Shown: positions 24,622-32,466, numbered from the stretch's first letter. The stretch is 64,000 nucleotides of DNA from Micromonospora terminaliae (GCF_009671205.1 NZ_CP045309.1:992001-1056000); one strand, 5' to 3'. Numbers and translations are program-made. Notes: generated by a model from the letters alone, not told the origin.

Positions 24622-24650
24622 TTGACTATTTCGGGACGCGGTGTGACCAT
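24622..24650 (+). promoter_or_regulatory. Promoter candidate of the GH3 gene in an AT-rich island
   Basis: TTGACT (24622-24627), 17 nt, GACCAT (24645-24650). It sits just after the unusually AT-rich stretch TAACAGTAAGGATTGTTGAC (24607-24626), which may include a regulator site. Confidence 0.35.
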
Positions 24651-24701
24651 GGCAGCACCGCCGGGCGGCGGGCCGTGGGGAAGACGGGGGTACGACAGCG
24701 C

Positions 24702-26204
24702 ATGAGCGAGCGGATCGTGGGAGCGACCGGAGACCTGGCGGCCCTGGCGGCCGCCGTCCTGCAACCGGGGTTCGTCGGCACCACGCCGCCCCCGTGGGTC
24801 TGCCGCTGGCTCGGCGAGGGGCTCGGCTCGGTGGTGCTCTTCGCCCGCAACGTCGTCGACCACGAGCAGGTCGCCGCGCTCACCGCCGCCCTCCGCGCCG
24901 AGCGCCCCGACGTGATCGTGGCGATCGACGAGGAGGCCGGCGACGTCACCCGGATCGAGTCGGTCCGGGGCAGCTCCCGGCCCGGCAACCTCGCCCTCGG
25001 CGCGGTCGACGACCCGGCCCTGACCGAGGAGGTCGCCCGCGACCTGGGCGCCGAGCTCGCCGCCGTGGGCGTCACGCTCAACTACGCCCCGGACGCCGAC
25101 GTCAACTCCAACCCCGAGAACCCGGTGATCGGCGTCCGCTCGTTCGGCGCCGACCCGGCCCTGGTCGCCCGGCACACCGCCGCCTGGATCCGCGGCCTGC
25201 AGGCCGGTGGCGTCGCGGCCTGCGCCAAGCACTTCCCCGGGCACGGCGACACCCGGGTCGACTCCCACCACGACCTGCCCCGCATCGGCGGCGACCGGGC
25301 CCGGCTGGACACGGTCGAGCTGGCCCCGTTCCGGGCCGCGGTGACCGCCGGGGCGCAGGCGATCATGACCGGGCATCTGCTGGTGCCGGCGCTGGATCCG
25401 GAGCTGCCGGCCACCCTGAGCCCGCGCATCCTGGGCCGCCTGCTCCGCGAGGAGCTCGGGTTCGGCGGCGTGGTGGTGACCGACGCGGTGGAGATGGGGG
25501 CGGTCGCCGACCGGTACGGCTTCGCGGGTGCGACGGTCCGCGCGCTCGCCGCCGGTGCGGACGCGATCTGCGTGGGCGGCGAGCGGGCCACCGAGGCCGA
25601 CGCCCGCGAGCTGCGCGACGCCATCGTGGCCGCCGTGGTCGCCGGCGAACTGCCGGAGGAGCGCCTGGCCGAGGCGGCCAAGCGCGTCGGGCAGCTGGCC
25701 GCCTGGACGGTCGCCGCCCGCGCCGGCCGGTCCGGTGCCCGGCCCGCCGCCGCCGGCTCGGCGATCGGCCTGGCCGCCGCCCGCCGGGCCCTGCGGGTGG
25801 TCGCCGCCACGGGCGGGCTGCTGCCGCTGGCCGGTCCGGCGCACGTGGTCGAGTTCGCCCCGCCACACAACATGGCCATCGGCGACGAGACCCCGTGGGG
25901 GATCGCCGCGCCCCTGGCCGACCTGGCGCCCGGCACCACGACCGCCCGGTACGCCCGGGACGAGGTCCCCGCCGACCCGGCCGCCGGCACGGCCGGTCGC
26001 CCGCTCGTGCTCGTGGTGCGGGACCTGCACCGGCACGACTGGATGCGCGACGCCGTGTCCCGCGCCCTGGCCACCCGCCCGGACGCGGTGGTCGTCGAGC
26101 TGGGCGTGCCCGAGCTGGTCACCGGCGCGGTGCACGTGGCCACCCACGGCGCCACCCGGGCCGCCGCCCGCGCCGCCGCCGAACTGCTCGCCGGCGCCCG
26201 CTGA
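24702..26204 (+). CDS. Glycoside hydrolase family 3, beta-N-acetylhexosaminidase (NagZ-like)
   Basis: A 500-residue GH3 enzyme. The NagZ signature KHFPGHGDT followed by DSHHDLP is at residues 176-190, and the candidate nucleophile is Asp261 in VVVTDAVEMGAV. It removes N-acetylglucosamine from cell-wall fragments or other GlcNAc conjugates. A C-terminal extension of about 140 residues resembles the second domain of longer GH3 proteins. No signal peptide is seen, so it is probably cytosolic. ATG 24702 is chosen as the first in-frame start before the conserved region. Confidence 0.92.
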   Translation: MSERIVGATGDLAALAAAVLQPGFVGTTPPPWVCRWLGEGLGSVVLFARNVVDHEQVAALTAALRAERPDVIVAIDEEAGDVTRIESVRGSSRPGNLALGAVDDPALTEEVARDLGAELAAVGVTLNYAPDADVNSNPENPVIGVRSFGADPALVARHTAAWIRGLQAGGVAACAKHFPGHGDTRVDSHHDLPRIGGDRARLDTVELAPFRAAVTAGAQAIMTGHLLVPALDPELPATLSPRILGRLLREELGFGGVVVTDAVEMGAVADRYGFAGATVRALAAGADAICVGGERATEADARELRDAIVAAVVAGELPEERLAEAAKRVGQLAAWTVAARAGRSGARPAAAGSAIGLAAARRALRVVAATGGLLPLAGPAHVVEFAPPHNMAIGDETPWGIAAPLADLAPGTTTARYARDEVPADPAAGTAGRPLVLVVRDLHRHDWMRDAVSRALATRPDAVVVELGVPELVTGAVHVATHGATRAAARAAAELLAGAR

Positions 26205-26221
26205 GCCCCGGGCCCGGCCGG

Positions 26222-26509
26222 TCAGGGTTCGGGGACCACCAGGTCGGCGTACTCGGGGTGGCGCTCGATGAACGCGGCCATGAAGCGGCACTGCGTCGCG
26301 ATACGGCCGCCCCGCTCGCGGATCTGGTCGAGTGTGCCCTTGATCAGCGCCGAGCCCACCCCCATGTTCTGGAAGCGCTCGTCCACCTCGGTGTGCGTGA
26401 AGACCAGCACCTCCCCGCGCGGCACGTACTCGGTGGACCCGGCCAGGGCGTCGTCGACCAGGATCTCGAAGCGGTGCCGCGCGGGGTTCTCCTCGACCAG
26501 GAAGCTCAC
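26222..26509 (-). CDS. Small GNAT-like N-acetyltransferase (YjdJ/GTNAT type)
   Basis: A 95-residue protein with the compact acetyltransferase fold of the NAT-like/YjdJ group: FLVEENPARHRFEILVDD, LVFTHTEVDERFQNMGVGSAL (acetyl-CoA-binding loop) and CRFMAAFIERHPEYADLV at the end. The substrate is unknown. GTG 26509 overlaps the stop of the upstream PLP enzyme (GTGA), so the two are translationally coupled. Confidence 0.88.
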   Translation of the reverse strand: MSFLVEENPARHRFEILVDDALAGSTEYVPRGEVLVFTHTEVDERFQNMGVGSALIKGTLDQIRERGGRIATQCRFMAAFIERHPEYADLVVPEP

Positions 26510-27732
26510 CCGGCCATTGTCTCCCCGCCCGCCGCCAGCCGGTCGAGTTCGGCCAGCAAGCGGTCCACCTCCTCGACCGTGTTGTAGTGGTAGACGCTGG
26601 CGCGGACCGCGCCGCCGCTGTCCCGCAGGCCCATGGTGCGGAAGTACTCGTAGGCGTAGTAGTCGCCGGAGGAGAGGCAGACCCCGGCCGCGCCCAGCGC
26701 CGCCGCCGTCTCCGCCGGGGCCGACCCCGCCACCCGGAAGGACACCGTCGGGCAGCGCCGGGCCGGCGTGCCGTGGACGGTGACGAAGGGCCGGGCCGCC
26801 AGCCCGGCGAGCAGCCGCTCGAAGACGGCCTCCTCGTGCGCCTGGGCGGCGGCCAGCCCGGCCCGGACCCGGTCCCGGCGGCTGCCGGTCGCGGCCGGAT
26901 CCAGGGCCGCCAGGTGGTCCACCGCCGCGACCACCCCGGCCAGCAGGGGGAAGCTCGGCGTGCCGTACTCGAACCGGTCCGGGACCGCGTCGGAGGAGGG
27001 GATCAGCTTGGCCGGGCGCAGCGACGCCCACCGGTCCGGGTCGGCGGCCATCGCGGCCAGGTGCGGCCCGGACCACTTGTAGGCGCTGGTCACCAGGAAG
27101 TCCGCGCCGAGCGACGCCAGGTCGGTCGGCCCGTGCGGCACCGCGTGGACCCCGTCCACGCAGACCAGCGCGCCGGCCGCGTGCGCGGTCTTGGCGATCG
27201 CCGCCACGTCCGGCACGGTGCCGATCGCGTTGCTGCCGGCGGTCACCGCCACGAGCCGGGTGCGCTCGGTGACCAGGTCGGCGTACTGGCCGGCGGGCAG
27301 GTCACCGGTCGCCGGGTCGAACTCGGCCCAGCGCACGGTCGCCCCGGCGGCCTCGGCCGCCTGCACCCAGGGCCGGACGTTGGCGTCGTGGTCGAGCCGG
27401 GAGACCACCACTTCGTCGCCGGGCCGCCAGGCCGCGCCGAGCGTCCGGGCCAGCGTGTACGTGAGCGCCGTGGCGCTCGGGCCGAGCACCACGCCGCCGG
27501 GTTCCGCGCCGAGCAGGTCGGCCACCGCCGCGCGCGCCGCGGCCACGAGGTCCAGCGACCGCCGGCCCGGCACGAACGCGGTGCTCCGGTTGCCGGTGGC
27601 GGCCGTCATGGCGGCGGCGACCGCCTCGATCACCGGCTGGGCGGTCTGGGTGCCGCCGGCGCCGTCGAAGTGGGCGAAGCCCTCGGTCAGGGCGGGGTAG
27701 GCGGCCCGGGTGCGGGCGATGTCGAAGGGCAT
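26506..27732 (-). CDS. Cysteine desulfurase-like PLP enzyme (TIGR01976-type, lacks catalytic Cys)
   Basis: A 408-residue class V aminotransferase-fold protein. The PLP lysine is in FLVTSAYKWSGPHLA, with DGVHAVPHG and SRLDHDANVRPW as other cofactor-site blocks. In SufS/CsdA the nucleophilic Cys sits in an RTGHHCA-type loop; here the equivalent loop reads SSGDYYAYEYF, with no cysteine. True desulfurase activity is therefore unlikely, and another PLP reaction is expected. The ATG start is supported by the conserved N-terminus (RAAYPALTEGFAHFDGAGGT). Confidence 0.9.
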   Translation of the reverse strand: MPFDIARTRAAYPALTEGFAHFDGAGGTQTAQPVIEAVAAAMTAATGNRSTAFVPGRRSLDLVAAARAAVADLLGAEPGGVVLGPSATALTYTLARTLGAAWRPGDEVVVSRLDHDANVRPWVQAAEAAGATVRWAEFDPATGDLPAGQYADLVTERTRLVAVTAGSNAIGTVPDVAAIAKTAHAAGALVCVDGVHAVPHGPTDLASLGADFLVTSAYKWSGPHLAAMAADPDRWASLRPAKLIPSSDAVPDRFEYGTPSFPLLAGVVAAVDHLAALDPAATGSRRDRVRAGLAAAQAHEEAVFERLLAGLAARPFVTVHGTPARRCPTVSFRVAGSAPAETAAALGAAGVCLSSGDYYAYEYFRTMGLRDSGGAVRASVYHYNTVEEVDRLLAELDRLAAGGETMAG

Positions 27733-27793
27733 GCCGGGACCCTAACCCGCCCCGGAACGATCACCGGCGGGTGGCGGTGTGGCCGCCGTCTCG

Positions 27794-27799
27794 TACCCT
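27794..27799 (+). promoter_or_regulatory. Leaderless -10 box of the lipoprotein gene
   Basis: TACCCT followed by 7 nt and GTG 27807, the standard geometry of a leaderless actinobacterial promoter. It decides the choice of start codon. Confidence 0.55.
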
Positions 27800-27806
27800 T
27801 GGCCGG

Positions 27807-28172
27807 GTGACGAACCGACGCGTTTCCCCCTCGCTGACCCCCATCCGCCGGGCCGCCGGCCTGCTGGCCGGCCTCGCGCTCGGCGCCGCGCTGCTGGCCG
27901 GTTGCAGCTCGCAGAACGCCTCCACCGACTGCGGCCTGGACGCGTGCACCGTCACCTTCGACCGGGGCGTCGAGGCCAGCGCCACCATCCTCGGGGTCGA
28001 GGCGAAGCTGGTCGGCGCCGAGGGCGACCAGGTCACCGTCGAGGTGGCCGGTGAGCAGCTCTCGCTCACCGTCGGCCAGCAGGCCGCCCAGGCCGGCGGC
28101 TTCTCGGTGACCCTGGACAGCGTCACCGACCAGCAGGTCGTCATCCGGGTGGCGCGCGACCCGAACAGCTGA
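27807..28172 (+). CDS. Putative lipoprotein
   Basis: A 121-residue exported protein. A basic N-terminus (TNRRVSPSLTPIRRA) is followed by a hydrophobic stretch and the lipobox LLAGC, so the mature lipoprotein is about 85 residues. It has two more cysteines (DCGLDAC) and a short beta-rich domain ending VTDQQVVIRVARD. No family was recognised. GTG 27807 is chosen from the leaderless promoter and the signal-peptide length. Confidence 0.8.
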   Translation: MTNRRVSPSLTPIRRAAGLLAGLALGAALLAGCSSQNASTDCGLDACTVTFDRGVEASATILGVEAKLVGAEGDQVTVEVAGEQLSLTVGQQAAQAGGFSVTLDSVTDQQVVIRVARDPNS

Positions 28173-28200
28173 TCGCGGGGGCCGGGCGGCGGCGGCCGAC

Positions 28201-28225
28201 GTTTGGAAATCTTCGCACCGGGAGA
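28201..28225 (+). promoter_or_regulatory. Candidate sigma-B/F-type promoter of the DUF1206 gene
   Basis: GTTT (28201-28204), 15 nt, GGGAGA (28220-28225), then 10 nt to ATG 28236. Same spacing as the copies at 1-8 kb. Confidence 0.4.
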
Positions 28226-28235
28226 TTGAGGCGCC

Positions 28236-29057
28236 ATGTCTCTCACCCGGAACGCCGGAGCCACCGCCGCCCAGGCCGCGAACAGCAGGTGGCTCGAACT
28301 GTTGACCCGGGCCGGTTTCATCGGCTACGGGATCGTGCACCTCCTGTTCGCCTGGCTTGCCGTGCAGATCGCCTTCGGCAAGTCGGGGGAGGAGGGCAAC
28401 CAGAACGGCGCCCTGCGCACCCTGGGCGCCCAGCCGCTGGGCAAGTTCCTCCTCGTCGCCGTCGCCGTCGGGCTCTTCGCCATGGCGATCTGGCAGGCGT
28501 TCGAGGCGGTCATCGGCCACCGCTTCCTGCGCGGCAAGGAGAAGCTCTTCGAGCGGATCGCCTCCGTGGTCCGCGTGATCGTCTTCGTCTGGCTGGGCTG
28601 GACCGCCATCAAGGTCTTCCAGGACGCCAGCAGCAACGCCGCGGACCAGCAGCAGCAGTTCACCGAGAAGCTGATGGCCTCCGACGGCGGCCGGTGGCTC
28701 GTCGGGCTGGCCGGTCTCGTGCTCGCCGCGGTCGGCATCGGCATGGTGATCTACGGGCTCAAGAAGAAGTTCGAGCGCAACCTGAAGACCGGTGAGATGA
28801 GCCCGAAGACGCACACCCTGACCCGCCGCCTCGGCATGGCCGGCTACGCCGCCCGGGGCGCGGTCTTCGCCATCGCCGGCCTGCTGATCGTGACCGCCGC
28901 CGTGAAGTACGACCCCGAGAAGGCCCGCGGCCTGGACGCCGCCCTGCGTACCCTCCGGGACCAGTCGTACGGGCCGGTGCTGCTGGCGCTCATGGCCCTC
29001 GGTATCGCCGCCTTCGGCGTCTACTGCTTCTTCCAGTCGCGCTACCGCCGGGTGTGA
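28236..29057 (+). CDS. DUF1206 domain membrane protein
   Basis: A 273-residue integral membrane protein. DUF1206 consists of repeated two-helix units, and three are visible, each with a G(Y/F)-type start: LLTRAGFIGYGIVHLLFAWL, VVRVIVFVWLGWTAIKVF with LVGLAGLVLAAVGIGMVIYG, and GYAARGAVFAIAGLLIVTA with VLLALMALGIAAFGVYCF. A basic KKKFERN loop separates the halves. The function is unknown. The next gene encodes a mechanosensitive channel, which suggests an envelope-stress context. Confidence 0.9.
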   Translation: MSLTRNAGATAAQAANSRWLELLTRAGFIGYGIVHLLFAWLAVQIAFGKSGEEGNQNGALRTLGAQPLGKFLLVAVAVGLFAMAIWQAFEAVIGHRFLRGKEKLFERIASVVRVIVFVWLGWTAIKVFQDASSNAADQQQQFTEKLMASDGGRWLVGLAGLVLAAVGIGMVIYGLKKKFERNLKTGEMSPKTHTLTRRLGMAGYAARGAVFAIAGLLIVTAAVKYDPEKARGLDAALRTLRDQSYGPVLLALMALGIAAFGVYCFFQSRYRRV

Positions 29058-29135
29058 GCCTGGTCGATACGCGGTAGTCCGGGCACCATTGGGCCTTTGC
29101 CCGATTCCCGCCCGGCCGGAGGGAGAGTAGAGAAC

Positions 29136-30332
29136 GTGCAGACCTACCTCGTGACCGCCGCCGCCGCGCTCGCCGCGGCGGCGGTCGCGCTGTTGCTGGT
29201 CGAGGTGGTGCACCGGGCCACCCGCCGGCTCGGCCGGCGCTCGCTGCTGATGACCGAGCTGACCGAGCACTCGCACCGCTCGTTCCAGGTGGCCGCCACC
29301 GTGCTCGCCGTGCAGCTCGCTGTCCGGTTCACCACCCTGTACGCCGTGGGCAGCCCGTGGCGGCAGGTCGTCCTGCACGCCCTGGTGCTCGCCCTCATCG
29401 CCGCGACCGCCTGGCTGGTGGCCTCGCTGCTGGTGGTGGCGGAGGACACCGCGCTCGCCCGGTTCCGGGTGGACGTGCCGAACAACCGCCACGCCCGGCG
29501 GGTGCGTACCCAGGTGGTGCTGCTGCGCCGGCTGACCATCGCGGTCATCGTGGTGCTCGCCCTCGGCGTCATGCTGATGACCTTCCCCGCCGTCCGCGGC
29601 ATCGGCGCCGGCGTGCTGACCAGCGCCGGTGTGGTCGGTGTGGTCGCCGCCCTGGCCGCGCAGAGCCTGCTGGGCAACGTCTTCGCCGGCCTCCAGCTCG
29701 CCTTCAGCGACGCCGTCCGCCTCGACGACGTGGTGGTGGTCGAGGGGGAGTGGGGCCGCATCGAGGAGCTGACCCTCAGCTACGTGGTGGTGCAGGTCTG
29801 GGACGACCGGCGGCTCATCCTGCCCACCTCGTACTTCACGAGCACCCCCTTCCAGAACTGGACCCGGACCGAGGCCGCCGTGCTCGGCACCGCCGAGTTC
29901 GACCTGGACTGGGCCATCCCCGTGCAGGCCATGCGGGAGGAGCTGCGGCGGCTGTGCGAGGGCACCGAGCTCTGGGACGGCCGGGTGTGCGTGCTCCAGG
30001 TGACCGACGCGACCGGCGGCATGGTCAAGGTCCGGGCCCTGGTCAGCGCCGCCGACGCGGGCAGCCTCTGGGACCTGCGCTGCCTCGTGCGCGAGCACCT
30101 GGTCGCCTGGGTACGCGACCAGCGTCCCGCCGCCCTGCCCCGGCTGCGCGCCGAGGTGGGCGACACCGGCGGCTCCCTGCCCTGGCAGGCGGTGCCGCCG
30201 CGCCGCCCGGCCCGCCGGCGGACCGACACCGAGGTCCCGGACGACGCGCGGGTCTTCGGCGGCAGCGACGACGGCGAGGCCCGCAGCGAGGCGTTCGTCG
30301 GCCGGGAGGAGCACGCCGACGTCCGCCGCTGA
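29136..30332 (+). CDS. MscS-family mechanosensitive ion channel
   Basis: A 398-residue membrane protein. Four hydrophobic segments precede the pore helix GIGAGVLTSAGVVGVVAALAAQ with the following SLLGNVFAGLQLAF, the Gly/Ala-rich TM3 signature of MscS. The soluble beta domain (LDDVVVVEGEWGRIEELTL, LPTSYFTSTPFQNWTR) comes next, and the C-terminus is a disordered polar tail. It releases solutes on hypo-osmotic shock. GTG 29136 is preferred because GGAGGGAGA lies upstream; a TTG at 29097 is in frame. Confidence 0.92.
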   Translation: MQTYLVTAAAALAAAAVALLLVEVVHRATRRLGRRSLLMTELTEHSHRSFQVAATVLAVQLAVRFTTLYAVGSPWRQVVLHALVLALIAATAWLVASLLVVAEDTALARFRVDVPNNRHARRVRTQVVLLRRLTIAVIVVLALGVMLMTFPAVRGIGAGVLTSAGVVGVVAALAAQSLLGNVFAGLQLAFSDAVRLDDVVVVEGEWGRIEELTLSYVVVQVWDDRRLILPTSYFTSTPFQNWTRTEAAVLGTAEFDLDWAIPVQAMREELRRLCEGTELWDGRVCVLQVTDATGGMVKVRALVSAADAGSLWDLRCLVREHLVAWVRDQRPAALPRLRAEVGDTGGSLPWQAVPPRRPARRRTDTEVPDDARVFGGSDDGEARSEAFVGREEHADVRR

Positions 30333-30348
30333 CCCCGTACCCCCGTCC

Positions 30349-30384
30349 GGAGCCCCCGGCCGCCCCCGCGGCGCCGGGGGCTCC
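30349..30384 (+). terminator. Hairpin terminator after the MscS gene
   Basis: GGAGCCCCCGGC (30349-30360) pairs exactly with 30373-30384 over a 12-nt loop, 17 nt after the stop. Confidence 0.7.
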
Positions 30385-30589
30385 GCGCGTCGGCCGGCCC
30401 GCTCGTGACCTCCGGCCCCGCCGGCCCGTTGCACCTGCCGGACGCCCTGCGGCCCGGGTCGATCAGGCCGGTCGCGTTTGACCGGCGTTATCCGGGGGAC
30501 CTGCTGCGCACGCCCCGGATCCGGCCGCCGCCCGGCGGCCGGGCGAGGCGAGGGTGCGCGGCCGGGCCGACCGGCCGCTCCGCGCAGGA

Positions 30590-30618
30590 TTGACGGGCGG
30601 CGACTCCGGGCATACAGC
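30590..30618 (+). promoter_or_regulatory. Promoter of the holin/DUF3618/DUF4235 operon
   Basis: TTGACG (30590-30595), 17 nt, TACAGC (30613-30618), 25 nt before ATG 30644. The leader contains AAAGGAGG. Confidence 0.45.
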
Positions 30619-30643
30619 GCGGTGATGATGAAAGGAGGACAGC

Positions 30644-31078
30644 ATGGCTGACGTCGCGAGTCGCAGCGCGTCCCGGAACGGGCACGAGCCGTCCACCGCG
30701 GAGCTGGTGCAGCGGGCCACCGAACAGGTCACCCGCCTGGTGCGGGACGAGCTGGCGCTGGCCCGGGCGGAACTGACCCAGAAGGGCAAGCACGCCGGGA
30801 TCGGGATCGGTCTGTTCGGCGGCGGCGGGGTGATGGCCCTCTACGGCGCCGGGGCGCTGGTCGCCACGGTGATCCTGCTGCTGGATCTGGTCATGCCGGC
30901 GTGGCTGGCCGCGCTGATCGTGGCGGTCGCGCTCTTCCTGCTCGCCGGCATCCTGGCGCTCGTCGGCAAGAAGCAGGTCAGCCGTGCCGTCCCGCCGGTG
31001 CCGGAGGCGACGGTCCGCAGCGTCCGGGCGGACGTGGACACCGTCACCGCCGCGGTGAAGGACGGGAGGCGGGCATGA
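30644..31078 (+). CDS. Phage holin family (Actinobacterial holin-X / DUF1469) membrane protein
   Basis: A 144-residue protein with an N-terminal amphipathic region (STAELVQRATEQVTRLVRDE) and two transmembrane helices (GIGLFGGGGVMALYGAGALVA and PAWLAALIVAVALFLLAGIL) ending in a KKQVSRA basic stretch. Despite the family name, there is no phage context. Such genes are common next to DUF3618 in actinobacteria and are thought to be envelope-associated. AAAGGAGG lies 5 nt upstream of ATG. The stop overlaps the next start by 4 nt. Confidence 0.9.
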   Translation: MADVASRSASRNGHEPSTAELVQRATEQVTRLVRDELALARAELTQKGKHAGIGIGLFGGGGVMALYGAGALVATVILLLDLVMPAWLAALIVAVALFLLAGILALVGKKQVSRAVPPVPEATVRSVRADVDTVTAAVKDGRRA

Positions 31079-31416
31079 CCGGCAACGGGACCGGGGACGT
31101 GGCGGCGCTCCGGGAGGAGATCCGCCGGACCCGGGTGGAACTGGGCGAGACGATGGAACTGCTGGCCGCCAGGGCCGACGTCAAGGCGCTGGTGCGGCAC
31201 TCCGCCGAGCAGGCGAAGGTGCGGATGCGCCAGCAGGCGGCGCTGACCGTGGCCCGGGTGCGCGGGCAGGCGGCGCAGAAGGCCCGGCTGGTCCGGGCGC
31301 AGGCGTACGACAAGGGCGGCGCGGTCGGGCGCAGCCCGGTGCCGTGGGCGGCCGTCGCGGCCGGCGCCGTGGCCACCGCGGTGGTGCTGCTGATCGTCCG
31401 GGGGAGGCGCAGGTGA
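31075..31416 (+). CDS. DUF3618 domain protein
   Basis: A 113-residue protein. LREEIRRTRVELGETMELLA at residues 11-30 is the DUF3618 signature helix. A charged coiled-coil-like stretch follows (VKALVRHSAEQAKVRMRQQA), and a single C-terminal membrane helix (WAAVAAGAVATAVVLLIV) ends in basic residues. Its function is unknown. It is coupled to both neighbours by 4-nt overlaps (ATGA and GTGA). Confidence 0.9.
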   Translation: MTGNGTGDVAALREEIRRTRVELGETMELLAARADVKALVRHSAEQAKVRMRQQAALTVARVRGQAAQKARLVRAQAYDKGGAVGRSPVPWAAVAAGAVATAVVLLIVRGRRR

Positions 31417-31685
31417 GCAACAGGATCGGCAAGGCCGCGTACAAGCCCGTCGGGGTGCTGATGGGTCTGGCGGCCGGCACCGTGGCCGGGGTCATCTTCC
31501 GGCAGGTCTGGAAGATCACGGCCGGCGACGGCGAGGCGCCGAGCGCCACCGACGAGGACCGCCGCTGGGGCGAGATCCTCGCCGCCGCGGCGTTGCAGGG
31601 CGCGATCTTCGCGGTGGTCCGCGCCGCTGTGGACCGTGGCGGGGCGGTCGGCGTACGCCGGCTCACCGGCCGCTGGCCCGACTGA
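31413..31685 (+). CDS. DUF4235 domain protein
   Basis: A 90-residue protein matching DUF4235: AAYKPVGVLMGLAAGTVAGV as the first membrane segment, IFRQVWKIT and the acidic DEDRRWGEILAAAALQGAIF leading into the second, then basic residues (RRLTGRW). It is the last gene of the operon. GTG 31413 overlaps the DUF3618 stop. The three proteins together are probably an envelope complex of unknown role. Confidence 0.9.
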   Translation: MSNRIGKAAYKPVGVLMGLAAGTVAGVIFRQVWKITAGDGEAPSATDEDRRWGEILAAAALQGAIFAVVRAAVDRGGAVGVRRLTGRWPD

Positions 31686-31696
31686 TTCCATACGCA

Positions 31697-31736
31697 CGAA
31701 AGGCCCCTTTTCCGCCTCCGGAACAGGGGCCTTTCG
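31697..31736 (+). terminator. Hairpin terminator of the holin/DUF3618/DUF4235 operon
   Basis: A 12-bp stem CGAAAGGCCCCT (31697-31708) with its inverse (31725-31736), 12 nt after the stop. Confidence 0.8.
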
Positions 31737-31806
31737 CATGGCCCGACCGGGCCGGCCAGTGGATCTGCCGCAACCGTCAGGTCACATGTCGGAGAATTTC
31801 GTCGGG

Positions 31807-31812
31807 TAGGCT
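31807..31812 (+). promoter_or_regulatory. -10 box of the cold-shock gene with long leader
   Basis: TAGGCT. Transcription from here gives a leader of about 155 nt that contains TCTCA...TGAGA inverted repeats (around 31841-31860), typical of cold-shock mRNAs whose leader controls stability and translation. Confidence 0.45.
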
Positions 31813-31973
31813 GTGCGAAGTTTTTGCGTACGTGGTTTGCTGTCTCACGCTGTTGAGAGACGCGTGGGTTGAGAGAAGTCTCCTTCGATGGGGGCCGCCT
31901 CAGGCGCCGCTGCTCGAAAACGGCCAATCGGCCGCACGGCGTGCTCGGCCGCCAGTTTTAGAAGGAGATACAC

Positions 31974-32177
31974 ATGGCGCAGGGAACCGTGAAGTGGTTC
32001 AACGCTGACAAGGGCTTCGGCTTCATCACCGTCGACGGCGGGGGTGCTGACGTGTTCGTCCACTTCTCGGCCATCCAGACCAGCGGCTACCGCACGCTGG
32101 AGGAGAACCAGCGGGTGGAGTTCGAGATCGCCCAGGGTCAGAAGGGTCCGCAGGCCGAGCAGGTCCGCCCCATCTGA
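31974..32177 (+). CDS. Cold-shock protein (CspA family)
   Basis: A 67-residue single cold-shock domain that binds single-stranded nucleic acid as an RNA chaperone. RNP1 is KGFGFI (residues 13-18) and RNP2 is VFVHF. The length is standard. The ribosome-binding region AGAAGGAGATACACATG is very strong and close to that of phage T7 gene 10. The long structured leader points to post-transcriptional control. Confidence 0.97.
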   Translation: MAQGTVKWFNADKGFGFITVDGGGADVFVHFSAIQTSGYRTLEENQRVEFEIAQGQKGPQAEQVRPI

Positions 32178-32213
32178 GCTGTCGGAGCACCGGCCGCGCC
32201 GGCCGGTGCGTAG

Positions 32214-32247
32214 AAGCCCCGCGTCCCTTCCGGGAGGCGGGGCTTTT
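32214..32247 (+). terminator. Terminator of the cold-shock gene
   Basis: AAGCCCCGC (32214-32222) pairs with GCGGGGCTT (32237-32245), followed by TT. It is one of the few hairpins here that ends in a T-run. Confidence 0.75.
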
Positions 32248-32268
32248 CCGCGTGTGGACTCCCGGTGC

Positions 32269-32466
32269 TCAGCCGCGCCGGCGCCGGGCCCGCATGCCGA
32301 ACCACAGCGCGACGAGTCCGATGAGGACGAGCGCCGGACCGGCGGCCGCCCAGATCCGCTGGTCGGTCATGACGCTGCCGTCGACGTAGCCCAGGCCCGT
32401 CACGGTCCACAGTGCACCGAGCACGACGGCCAGCAACCCCACGGTGAGCCGGAACCAGCCCCTCAT
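32269..32466 (-). CDS. Small two-helix membrane protein
   Basis: 65 residues with two transmembrane helices (FRLTVGLLAVVLGALWTVTG and WAAAGPALVLIGLVALWFGM) joined by a polar loop, and an Arg-rich C-terminus (RARRRRG). The positive-inside pattern supports a real membrane protein. There is no recognisable family. It lies convergent to the cold-shock gene. Confidence 0.7.
   Translation of the reverse strand: MRGWFRLTVGLLAVVLGALWTVTGLGYVDGSVMTDQRIWAAAGPALVLIGLVALWFGMRARRRRG

Larger units (their letters stand above)
30333..30643. other. Intergenic region with terminator and promoters
   Basis: 311 nt. It contains the mscS terminator (30349-30384), a weak GTTT-N15-GGGGAC stress-type match (30476-30500), a TTGACG-N17-TACAGC promoter (30590-30618) and a strong AAAGGAGG ribosome-binding site. 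No gene is seen. Confidence 0.6.

Noticed and set aside
27687..30434. A 915-codon open frame on the minus strand
   Set aside because: It is antisense to the lipoprotein, DUF1206 and MscS genes, which have clear domains and starts.
30644..31078. Prophage remnant because of the holin-family gene
   Set aside because: No lysin, structural or integrase gene is nearby; the family is common in actinobacterial chromosomes beside DUF3618.
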